Of a stretch of 14,648 bases of DNA, positions 9,049 to 14,648 are shown in pieces. The notes below the pieces were generated by a model. The model saw only the letters and a program-made list of their open reading frames with translations, was not told where the DNA came from and did not search any database. Where the stretch lies: contig HF985652.1 in NCBI GenBank assembly GCA_000431155.1, positions 99,570-114,217 on the forward strand, written 5' to 3'. The stretch comes from Bacteroides sp. CAG:927 (GTDB lineage: Bacteria; Bacteroidota; Bacteroidia; Bacteroidales; Muribaculaceae). The position numbers and the translations under genes are program-made. Each line of letters begins with the position of its first letter. Positions within the stretch are counted from its first letter, which is position 1.

Positions 9049-9080
9049 AGAGAGTTACAGAAATGTAGCTCTCTTTTTTT
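9049..9080 (+). terminator. Terminator of tRNA-Phe
   Basis: GAGAGTTACA (9050-9059) pairs with TGTAGCTCTC (9064-9073), ten pairs with one G-T, around a GAAA tetraloop. The stem is followed by seven T at 9074-9080. It begins 11 bases after the tRNA end. If the insertion junction is inside the tRNA, this terminator is carried by the element. Confidence 0.88.
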
Positions 9081-9120
9081 ATGTTCTTTTACCTTGAAAA
9101 CGCCCTGAGATACGCAGACT

Positions 9121-9150
9121 GTGTAAACCAGCGTGTAAACCGTGTCAACC
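9121..9150 (+). repeat. GTGTAAACC direct repeats, candidate integrase arm-type sites
   Basis: GTGTAAACC at 9121-9129 and 9133-9141, followed at once by the variant GTGTCAACC at 9142-9150. The third unit contains the GTG start codon of the integrase. Direct nonamer repeats beside the attachment site are typical of arm-type recombinase binding sites; binding here is inference. Confidence 0.55.
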
Positions 9151-10341
9151 ACAGTAACCGTAGTTTGTTACAAGTCGAAAGTACTGAGTAACAACGAATC
9201 ACCTCTAATGCTGAGAGTGACAAAAGACAGGAAGCGTAAATATGTCAGTCTTGGCATATCCGTGAATCCTGAGCATTGGGACTTCTCAAAGAATCAGCCG
9301 AAAGCGGAATGTCCCAATCGAGAGTACATCGAACTGCTCATAGCCGACAAGCTCAAGGAATATTCGGCTAAGATTGTTGAGCTAAAAGCTACCAATCAAG
9401 AGTTTACATCAACTACTCTTGTTGAGAAAGTTTGTGTAAACCGTGTAAACCGAAAGACAGTAGGCAACTTATTCAGAGAACACATCAGCAGTCTGACCGC
9501 ATCAGGTCGCAAGAGCTATGCCCTATCCATCAAACAGTTATACAACTCATTGATAGAATTTAACGGACATCTTGACATCCCTTTTTCAGAAATGGATATA
9601 GTTTGGCTTAGACGCTATGAAGCCTTTTTAAGAAGAAAGGGATTGGCAGAAAACACAATCGGCATAAGATTCCGTACACTCCGTTCAATATATAATGTGG
9701 GAATAGAGGAAGATGTCGTTTCTGCTGAACTTTATCCATTCAAAAAACTGAAAGTGTCGAAACTTCATCAGGAAACAGCCAAGCGAGCATTATCCAAAGA
9801 GGACATTGAGCGTGTGCTGTCTTACAAATCCACTAATCGCTATATGCGATTCCCTATTGACATCTTCGCTTTCACATACTACTGCGGAGGAATCAACTTT
9901 GTGGATATCGCACACCTGACAAAAGCCAACATTACAGACGGTCGATTGATATACAAGCGACAAAAGACCAAAAAGCTGATAAAGATTCCGCTTCAACCGC
10001 AAGCGGTAGCACTCATCGAAAAGTACAGCAACGATGAATCGCAATATCTCTTTCCGATTCTGTCTGACTTCCACAAAACGGATATTCAGCAAGCCAACCG
10101 CATCCACAAAGTAATCTCAAAAGTAAACGAGCGACTGAAACAGATTGGTAAAGCCTTGAATCTGCCTATCGCCTTGACTACCTATGTGGCACGCCACAGT
10201 CAGGCAACGGTGATGAAACGTGCCGGAGTTTCCACAGCAGTAATCCGTGAGATTATGGGACATAGTTCTGAACGTGTAACGCAGATTTACCTTGACAGCT
10301 TCGACAACGAGCAAGTTGATAACGCCCTGAAATCCCTCTAA
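9142..10341 (+). CDS. int: Site-specific tyrosine recombinase (integrase), Bacteroidetes element type
   Basis: A 399-aa tyrosine recombinase that would catalyse integration and excision of the element at tRNA-Phe. Residues 1-95 look like the arm-DNA-binding domain, about 100-200 a SAM-like core-binding domain, and about 215-399 the catalytic domain. Catalytic residues seen are Lys275 in KRQKTKK, Arg351 and His352 in VARHSQ, His374 in MGHSS and nucleophile Tyr383 in IYLDSF. The first catalytic Arg is absent: the box reads YCGGINFVD with Gly249 where Arg is usual, as happens in IntDOT-type recombinases. The start is GTG 9142; an in-frame TAA at 9136-9138 excludes anything longer, and the next ATG (9208) would cut the arm-binding domain. 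No promoter was seen in the 61 bases before it. Confidence 0.93.
   Translation: MSTTVTVVCYKSKVLSNNESPLMLRVTKDRKRKYVSLGISVNPEHWDFSKNQPKAECPNREYIELLIADKLKEYSAKIVELKATNQEFTSTTLVEKVCVNRVNRKTVGNLFREHISSLTASGRKSYALSIKQLYNSLIEFNGHLDIPFSEMDIVWLRRYEAFLRRKGLAENTIGIRFRTLRSIYNVGIEEDVVSAELYPFKKLKVSKLHQETAKRALSKEDIERVLSYKSTNRYMRFPIDIFAFTYYCGGINFVDIAHLTKANITDGRLIYKRQKTKKLIKIPLQPQAVALIEKYSNDESQYLFPILSDFHKTDIQQANRIHKVISKVNERLKQIGKALNLPIALTTYVARHSQATVMKRAGVSTAVIREIMGHSSERVTQIYLDSFDNEQVDNALKSL
9434..9451 (+). repeat. Second GTGTAAACC tandem pair, inside the integrase gene
   Basis: Two perfect abutting copies of GTGTAAACC at 9434-9442 and 9443-9451, the same nonamer as at 9121-9150. They encode VNRVNR in the linker between the arm-binding and core-binding regions of the integrase. 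Confidence 0.5.
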
Positions 10342-10348
10342 ATGCAGA

Positions 10349-10387
10349 AATATCCCGTCAGTCATTAAGATGGGCGGGATATTCTTT
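10349..10387 (+). terminator. Hairpin terminator after the integrase
   Basis: AATATCCCG (10349-10357) pairs perfectly with CGGGATATT (10375-10383), and the stem extends inward by a T-G and a C-G pair. The tail is CTTTG then a T-rich stretch, so the U-tract is weak. It lies 8 bases after the integrase stop. Confidence 0.7.
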
Positions 10388-10388
10388 G

Positions 10389-10396
10389 TAATTTTG
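10389..10396 (+). promoter_or_regulatory. Possible promoter -7 box of the 286-aa gene
   Basis: TAATTTTG matches TAnnTTTG and sits 21 bases before ATG 10417. The -33 position (about 10365-10367, TTA) is poor and falls in the loop of the preceding hairpin, so this is tentative. Confidence 0.45.
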
Positions 10397-10416
10397 TAGT
10401 CTAAAACGCTTCAGAT

Positions 10417-11277
10417 ATGGAACTTTCAGAATTTCTAAATACACGCAAACCGTTTCCCCCACTTCCTGATGATTATAGAGAATCATCAGAATGGGAGGAA
10501 AGCCAATTTTTTAATGCGTGGATAATGAAATATCCTGAAAGCAAATATGAAGAAATTATTGAGCGACTAACATATATTCGCTCATATACATTGTTGTTTC
10601 CTGAATTTGACGGAGAACAATGGCAACCGTCACAAGACGCTACAAATTATTATGACAACCGAAAACAACGGATAGAGAAAAGCGGTCTGTCGGAAGATGA
10701 ATTTAACGAATTTGAAATACTGCAAGAATCTATCTCAGACTTAGGACTATCATCTAAAGCCACTTTCGATTTCATTGTCTTTATATGGCATGAGCTATCC
10801 AAGTGGCTCTATCGTGGTACTATTGAGAGAATGGAGGATAGAATCAATAGACTTGTGGCAAGGATTGATGAACGCCCCAATGACAGCATGGAACTTGATA
10901 TAAAGGTTGGTAGCAAGCATTTCAAGTTTGCTAACCAACAATTTATCAAATCTATCATAGCATCTTTTATAAATTCTCGCCTTGAATCAGACAATCAGGT
11001 TGAAACCATATATCCGGCAAAGCGAGAGATAGATTATATTCTTGTGCGTACCATTTTGCAGTTCCTCCCTATAAAACATAAAAAACAGAAAAAAGGTACG
11101 TTCACACAAGCCGAAAGAAATTTAGGTCTATGTGTTTTGTGGCTTACGGGTGAACTCAACCATAAGAAAGGCGACGACCCCACGGACTACTGCACAAAAG
11201 ACAACAACGCCACCTTTGACAAACTTATGAGAGATTACAAGGATATGCCCCTCCCCATAATCTCGCCACTATTTTAG
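10417..11277 (+). CDS. Hypothetical protein of the element (286 aa)
   Basis: I do not recognise this protein. It is a soluble, charged protein without signal peptide or membrane segments. The N-terminal ~75 residues are rich in aromatic and acidic residues (LPDDYRESSEWEESQFFNAW). The middle (about 85-160) looks helical (ELSKWLYRGTIERMEDRIN, then LVARIDERP). A Lys-rich patch at about 219-226 (KHKKQKKG) precedes a C-terminal stretch TFTQAERNLGLCVLWLTGEL. Codon use is AT-rich compared with the chromosomal genes to the left. It stands alone between the integrase terminator and the next promoter. Its position next to the integrase is compatible with a role in excision or maintenance, but no helix-turn-helix is apparent. 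One of three copies of a palindromic unit lies in its coding region (11047-11100). Confidence 0.8.
   Translation: MELSEFLNTRKPFPPLPDDYRESSEWEESQFFNAWIMKYPESKYEEIIERLTYIRSYTLLFPEFDGEQWQPSQDATNYYDNRKQRIEKSGLSEDEFNEFEILQESISDLGLSSKATFDFIVFIWHELSKWLYRGTIERMEDRINRLVARIDERPNDSMELDIKVGSKHFKFANQQFIKSIIASFINSRLESDNQVETIYPAKREIDYILVRTILQFLPIKHKKQKKGTFTQAERNLGLCVLWLTGELNHKKGDDPTDYCTKDNNATFDKLMRDYKDMPLPIISPLF
11047..11100 (+). repeat. Palindromic unit copy C (within the 286-aa gene)
   Basis: Left arm CGTACCATTTTG (11047-11058) and right arm AAAAAAGGTACG (11089-11100) each match the arms of the perfect copy at 14020-14071 in 11 of 12 positions. The 30-base spacer contains CCCTATAAAA, which is also in the reverse complement of the copy at 13783-13837. 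The 54 bases are exactly 18 codons in frame with the gene. Confidence 0.6.
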
Positions 11278-11304
11278 AGTAAGAAAAACGCGAAAATTCT
11301 ACGC

Positions 11305-11335
11305 TTACACAGCTCTGCGGGTTGCTGTAATTTTG
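11305..11335 (+). promoter_or_regulatory. Possible promoter of the ~161-aa gene
   Basis: TAATTTTG at 11328-11335 matches TAnnTTTG and is identical to the -7 box at 10389. A weak -33 (TTA at 11305-11307) lies 20 bases upstream. Transcription would start near 11342, 58 bases before ATG 11400. Confidence 0.5.
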
Positions 11336-11399
11336 CCACCGAAATCAGGAAAGCAGACAACACGTTGTGGCTGACCTATCCCCTGATTCACAAAGCAAA

Positions 11400-11885
11400 A
11401 TGAACTACACAATCAATGTGAAACCCGCAACAATCGAAGTGTACAACAACGTAGAAGCCCACAAAGAAGTACGGGCTATGATGGCTCGTGGAGAACGCAT
11501 GGCGATGTTCTTCGCCCTCGACAAGTACGGTTGTGAAACCGTCAGAATCGAAAGCCGCACCACACAGCGGTTCACCTACCAACTTAACCAAAACAGCCTC
11601 AACTGGCTACTCGGCTATCTCACCAACGGTACAACCGAGGACTGCGATGTTGACCCCTCGGTTCCCGTCAAGACCTCGGAAACAAGCGATGACAGCTTCC
11701 GCAAGGCTATGCTCATGGCGTTTGTCAATGCCAAAGTGGGCAACTTCCAAACGCGCCCCGCATTCCTTGACAGACCGGGCAGACTGACAACTACCGCAAC
11801 ATTCAAGCACGGCTCTATTCAGTTCTTCACCGAGCGAGATGAGGAGATAGAGAACTTCCTCCAAGAACATAAGCTTATCGGCTAA
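11400..11885 (+). CDS. Hypothetical protein of the element (161 aa)
   Basis: I do not recognise this protein. It is a soluble alpha/beta-looking protein starting MNYTINVKPATIEVYNN, with HKEVRAMMARGERMAMFFAL at about 18-37, an acidic linker with TSETSDDSFRKA, and FHTER-like end residues FFTERDEEIENFLQEHKLIG. No catalytic motif is visible. I prefer ATG 11400, preceded by an A-rich stretch; GTG 11367 in the same frame would add 11 residues (MADLSPDSQSK) and cannot be excluded. Base composition is richer in GC than the flanking 286-aa and helicase genes and similar to the DUF3871 start, so the element is a mosaic. A hairpin follows 14 bases after its stop. Confidence 0.78.
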   Translation: MNYTINVKPATIEVYNNVEAHKEVRAMMARGERMAMFFALDKYGCETVRIESRTTQRFTYQLNQNSLNWLLGYLTNGTTEDCDVDPSVPVKTSETSDDSFRKAMLMAFVNAKVGNFQTRPAFLDRPGRLTTTATFKHGSIQFFTERDEEIENFLQEHKLIG

Positions 11886-11898
11886 CAACTATCATTTC

Positions 11899-11934
11899 GA
11901 GAATGGGGAGGGATAGAACTCCTTTCCCATTCTC
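11899..11934 (+). terminator. Hairpin between the 161-aa gene and the helicase-like gene
   Basis: GAGAATGGG (11899-11907) pairs perfectly with CCCATTCTC (11926-11934), with a possible GAG/CTC extension inside. The tail TAAAATT is a poor U-tract, so it may be a weak terminator, attenuator or 3'-end stabiliser rather than a full stop. It covers ATG 11903, an alternative start of the next gene. Confidence 0.55.
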
Positions 11935-11971
11935 TAAAATTCTCCAATTCAAGAATATCTCATCTTATATA

Positions 11972-13777
11972 ATGGAAAGAAAGGCAGTAAGCATTAGCAG
12001 AGGGCAACATCTTAGCGATGTGTACCCGACAATAGAACGGAATACAATTCTCTGTAAGAAGCTTACGGGATTGGGTGCTACATATTCAGAGATAACGGCA
12101 AAACGCAATTCCATAATAGTAGTTCCTAATCTTCCGGCTATTACGGGCAAATGCGCAGTACACAAATCTGATAATCTTTTTGGCGTAATGCAAAAGGTAA
12201 CGACTGATGATGTGGTCAAATATCTTGAAGATACATTGACAAAGAAGAAGTTTATCAAACTGATTGTTACCCCTGAAAGTTTCTATAAGGTAAAAAGTGC
12301 CTTTGCAGAGGTAGATATGGATATATATGTCAACTGCTTCATGCTTCTTGATGAGTGCCACAAATTGATAAAAGATAGGGATTACCGTTCCGATATAGTT
12401 TTGCCGGTTGAGGACTTCTTCAAGTTCGACAATAAGGCTCTTGTGTCGGCTACACCCATTATTCCGAGCGACCCAAGATTTGAAGAATCCGGATTTTCGT
12501 TAGTGGAGATTGTTCCTGATTTCGATTATGTGCAGAATATTCAGTTTATTCACACGAACAATATGCTTGAAGCGTTCAGAAAGATTCTGCCACTTATGGA
12601 GGAACAACAGAATCCGAAACGGAGCATCTGTTTCTTTATAAACAGCACAGATATGATATTTCAGCTAATCACCAAACTTGGAATCGCAGAAAGATGTTCG
12701 GTTTTCTGTTCGGATAAAAGTGTGGTTAAGTTGAAAGGACTTGGCTTCAAAAAGGCTTATACTGATTGGTCTGACAAACACAAGGCACAATTAATGTTCT
12801 TCACTTGCCGATTCTATAATGCTCTTGATATAGAAATGGAGGAAAAGCCTGACGTCGTTTTTGTAAGCGAACCATATTTTGCAGAATACACCATTGTTGA
12901 CCCTTGTACCGATGTCGTTCAGGCATTAGGGCGATTCCGCAACGGCATATCCTCTGCAACCCATATAGTTTCTACTAAAGACACCATACCGCAACGCACA
13001 AGAGAGGGAATCACTGAATTTATAAAAGCGAGTGAACACGCCTACACAATAATCAACACTCTATATAACAGCTCACAATCTAAAGAGGAGCGCAACGCTT
13101 TCAGAATAGCATTGGAAGCAATGCCTTACAACAATATGCTCCGATATGGGGAGAAAGACTACTTCGCCATTGATAATTACATTGATGATGAGTTGGTTAA
13201 ATCCGCTTACAATAATCTTACATCTTTGTTGGCTCTATATGAACAAAGTGGATATTTCAGGATTCTCACGGTAAATAAAGCCATGTTCCGATTCGGGGAG
13301 CATGAAAGACTGTCGCTGTTCGGCACAGTAAGATGCACTAAAGACCTACGAAAGAAAATTATTGAGATTCTTGACAATATAAAGGAGGACATGGGAACAA
13401 CCCTTTTCGATTCATACGTTGAAGAACTGCGAGAGAAAGATTCATTCATAGTTGACGCATATTTCTCCCTCGGCAGAGAGATAATCGAACAGAACCGATA
13501 CGGTGTCAAGGCTATCCGTGAGCTGATGATTGTCAATGAATACAACAAGAGCCGAAACAGTGACGCATTTATAAAGGCACTCAAAAATTCGTTTGAAGTG
13601 GGTAAGAAATACCTACGTTCATTTGTAAAATCCGAATTGATACGCCTACATACCAAATTTGGTGTCAAACACCCCAAGGCTATAACGGCAGAAACAATTA
13701 AAGATTACTTTAACGTAATCGATACCGCCCGAATAGGAAATAATAAGGCAATCTATATCATATCTCCAAAAATTTAG
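11972..13777 (+). CDS. SF2 helicase/DEAD-like ATPase with non-canonical P-loop
   Basis: A 601-aa protein with recognisable SF2 helicase motifs in order: motif I-like KLTGLGATYSE (residues 30-40), motif II LLDECHK (125-131), motif III VSATP (158-162), and motif VI VVQALGRFRNG (315-325, with Gln317, Arg321 and Arg323). Motif I reads G-L-G-A-T where the family has G-x-G-K-T/S, so the phosphate-binding lysine is missing. Whether it hydrolyses ATP is unknown. The C-terminal ~250 residues are helical, charged and without a motif I know. ATG 11972 is preferred; ATG 11903 is in frame but lies in a hairpin and would add 23 residues of poor quality. Codon use is AT-rich. Possible roles include element replication, transfer or defence; none is shown by the sequence. 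Confidence 0.82.
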   Translation: MERKAVSISRGQHLSDVYPTIERNTILCKKLTGLGATYSEITAKRNSIIVVPNLPAITGKCAVHKSDNLFGVMQKVTTDDVVKYLEDTLTKKKFIKLIVTPESFYKVKSAFAEVDMDIYVNCFMLLDECHKLIKDRDYRSDIVLPVEDFFKFDNKALVSATPIIPSDPRFEESGFSLVEIVPDFDYVQNIQFIHTNNMLEAFRKILPLMEEQQNPKRSICFFINSTDMIFQLITKLGIAERCSVFCSDKSVVKLKGLGFKKAYTDWSDKHKAQLMFFTCRFYNALDIEMEEKPDVVFVSEPYFAEYTIVDPCTDVVQALGRFRNGISSATHIVSTKDTIPQRTREGITEFIKASEHAYTIINTLYNSSQSKEERNAFRIALEAMPYNNMLRYGEKDYFAIDNYIDDELVKSAYNNLTSLLALYEQSGYFRILTVNKAMFRFGEHERLSLFGTVRCTKDLRKKIIEILDNIKEDMGTTLFDSYVEELREKDSFIVDAYFSLGREIIEQNRYGVKAIRELMIVNEYNKSRNSDAFIKALKNSFEVGKKYLRSFVKSELIRLHTKFGVKHPKAITAETIKDYFNVIDTARIGNNKAIYIISPKI

Positions 13778-13782
13778 AATGG

Positions 13783-13837
13783 CGTACTTTTTTCTGAAAA
13801 TCGCTTTTTTATAGGGTGATTTCAGAAAAGGTACACG
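13783..13837 (-). repeat. Palindromic unit copy A (reverse orientation)
   Basis: CGTACTTTTTTCTGAAAATC at the left is mirrored by GATTTCAGAAAAGGTACACG at the right, an imperfect hairpin of about 20 pairs with a one-base bulge. Its reverse complement carries CCCTATAAAA and CAGAAAAAAGTACG, both shared with copy C. It starts 6 bases after the helicase-like stop, so it could also act as a terminator. Confidence 0.65.
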
Positions 13838-14019
13838 ATTCATAATTTTCTGAATTGACAAGCAGTTTTTTCACTCGTTTTTCGGTTCAGGAACAAAGAA
13901 GAACTTTTACCATATGCTGAAATTTTCAATATTCCAGTCTCAATAAGTGTCCTAATAGCGCCCTGCAATTTCATTCTCCGAGTGACATTCCCGACATTAT
14001 AAAATCTGTCAAGTCAAAA

Positions 14020-14071
14020 CGTACCTTTTTGAGATATTCTATAAATAGAACTTTCAAAGCAAAAAGGTACG
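14020..14071 (+). repeat. Palindromic unit copy B (perfect 12-base arms, nested inner palindrome)
   Basis: CGTACCTTTTTG (14020-14031) and CAAAAAGGTACG (14060-14071) are perfect inverted repeats 28 bases apart. The spacer holds a second perfect inverted repeat, TTCTAT-AA-ATAGAA (14037-14050), near its middle. Confidence 0.8.
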
Positions 14072-14256
14072 ACCACCTTAAAACTATCCCCCCTACCATA
14101 GATAATGCACTTCTGAAAAAATTTGTAAAGTTGTCTATATCAGAGTTGACCCTCTTTTAACTCCCCCCTCTCAACCTTAAAAAGAAAAGCGAATATAAAC
14201 GTAAAAACCATAGTGGAGAATTAACCTATCCAAAATAAAACCGACTATTCTTATCT

Positions 14257-14275
14257 GACGGTAATAGTTATCGTC
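14257..14275 (+). promoter_or_regulatory. Small hairpin/dyad upstream of DUF3871
   Basis: GACGGTAA (14257-14264) pairs with TTATCGTC (14268-14275), eight pairs including one G-T, around a three-base loop. It lies 27 bases before the DUF3871 ATG, so it could be an operator or a leader hairpin. Confidence 0.4.
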
Positions 14276-14302
14276 CTTGCAATCAATAACACTTACTCCA
14301 AT

Positions 14303-14648
14303 ATGGAAACAACTACCGCAACCGCATTGGCTCCAACAGCCATCACTACCTCAGAACTCAACACCGTAGCAGAAGATGTACAGTTTGAGGACATCAACGT
14401 AACCACCGTTCCCTCTGTAAACTTCCTTGAAGCCAACACATCGGCTATCTCTATCGAGGAACTGACCGTTAACTGTGTCGTGCCGACATGGGCGAATCAG
14501 GAGCTTACAATCTCTCATCAGGACTTCATCAACACCGTGCATGATGCCGCTTGCAACGTGTTCAGCGGAGAACTCATCAATCAGCCGGAAATTCGTGTGT
14601 CGCACATCGTCCGTGGGCGCATACCCTCCGCACTCGGCAAACGTGCGT
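14303..14648 (+). CDS. DUF3871 family protein, N-terminal part (cut by window end)
   Basis: An open frame from ATG 14303 to the window end, 115 complete codons with no stop. A Thr/Ala-rich start (METTTATALAPTAITTSE) leads into VNFLEANTSAISIEELTVNC, then VVPTWANQELTISHQDFINT and RVSHIVRGRIPSALGK. This order (FxEANT, CxVP, TISHxxFI, IRVSHIxxGRIP) is the N-terminus of DUF3871 proteins as I remember them from Bacteroidales mobile elements and plasmids. Function unknown. It is GC-richer than the helicase-like gene and may be the first gene of a further operon. The C-terminal part is not visible. Confidence 0.78.
   Translation, partial: METTTATALAPTAITTSELNTVAEDVQFEDINVTTVPSVNFLEANTSAISIEELTVNCVVPTWANQELTISHQDFINTVHDAACNVFSGELINQPEIRVSHIVRGRIPSALGKRA

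Larger units (their letters stand above)
13778..14302. other. 525-base AT-rich non-coding region with palindromes
   Basis: No convincing gene on either strand. It holds two copies of the palindromic unit (13783-13837 and 14020-14071), two C6 tracts (14088-14093 and 14163-14168), and a small hairpin (14257-14275). No TAnnTTTG promoter was found before DUF3871. The make-up suits an origin, regulatory region or unannotated small RNA; I cannot choose between these. Confidence 0.6.
9039..14648. mobile_element. Left part of an integrative element inserted at tRNA-Phe; right end beyond the window
   Basis: A tyrosine recombinase lies directly downstream of an intact tRNA. Base composition becomes AT-richer than in the chromosomal genes to the left. 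The genes that follow (unknown proteins, a DUF3871 start, a helicase-like protein) are accessory in type. The exact left junction is not defined; by analogy with other tRNA-integrating elements it lies within the 3' half of the tRNA, whose end the element restores. No second copy of the tRNA 3' end was found in the window, so the right junction is outside. No conjugation or phage structural genes are visible here, so ICE, mobilizable island and phage-related island remain open. Confidence 0.75.

Noticed and set aside
9121..9451. CRISPR-like array from the GTGTAAACC repeats
   Set aside because: The unit is only nine bases, there are no regular spacers, and no cas genes are present; recombinase sites explain it better.
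11903..11971. Upstream extension of the helicase-like gene from ATG 11903
   Set aside because: The extension runs through a perfect 9-pair hairpin and has low-quality sequence; ATG 11972 gives a clean N-terminus shortly before motif I.
13646..13861. 71-codon frame on the minus strand overlapping palindromic copy A
   Set aside because: It overlaps the helicase-like 3' end, its Lys/Phe-rich sequence comes from the A/T tracts of the palindrome, and no promoter is seen.
14088..14168. Two C6 tracts 75 bases apart as a repeat or origin feature
   Set aside because: Flanking bases hardly match, and two short homopolymer runs are not enough to call a repeat.
14351..14605. 84-codon minus-strand frame at the right end
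   Set aside because: It is the shadow of the DUF3871 reading frame, which has a recognisable family signature on the plus strand.

Overview
The window looks like a piece of a gut-type Bacteroidales chromosome. Evidence for this: promoters of the Bacteroidetes form (TTG or TTTG, about 20 bases, then TAnnTTTG), two secreted subtilases that end in type-IX-secretion-like C-terminal domains, a DUF4494 gene overlapping yggS, and a Bacteroidetes-type tyrosine recombinase. The family (Muribaculaceae-like or a relative) is only a guess from the fairly GC-rich chromosomal genes.

Bases 1-8965 are an ordinary chromosomal region. Two tandem paralogous S8 serine proteases (both 747 aa) are followed by DUF4494 and a YggS/PLPBP pyridoxal-phosphate protein. 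The second protease, DUF4494 and yggS are packed like one operon behind a clear promoter at 2398-2427. Next come a FucP-like MFS transporter and, convergently on the minus strand, an ArcD-like APC amino acid permease. The two share a strong hairpin terminator between them. The permease promoter and the tRNA promoter diverge in the gap at 8754-8965.

From tRNA-Phe (8966-9038) rightward the character changes: the DNA is AT-richer and carries accessory genes. A tyrosine recombinase starts about 100 bases after the tRNA. This layout is typical of an integrative element inserted in a tRNA 3' end. The other end lies beyond the window. The cargo is the integrase, an unrecognised 286-aa protein, an unrecognised ~161-aa protein, an SF2-helicase-like protein with a P-loop lacking the usual lysine, a 525-base AT-rich non-coding region full of inverted repeats, and the start of a DUF3871 gene cut by the window edge.

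The most striking unexplained signal is a ~52-55 base inverted-repeat unit. It has CGTACC plus a T-tract at one end, an A-tract plus GGTACG at the other, and a CTATAAA-like centre. It occurs three times, only in the element: once inside the 286-aa gene (11047-11100) and twice in the non-coding region (13783-13837 and 14020-14071). Other observations are a nonamer GTGTAAACC array around the integrase start that resembles arm-type recombinase sites, and a mismatched T-stem in tRNA-Phe that could be an integration scar. All assignments come from reading motifs by eye; no database search was run.
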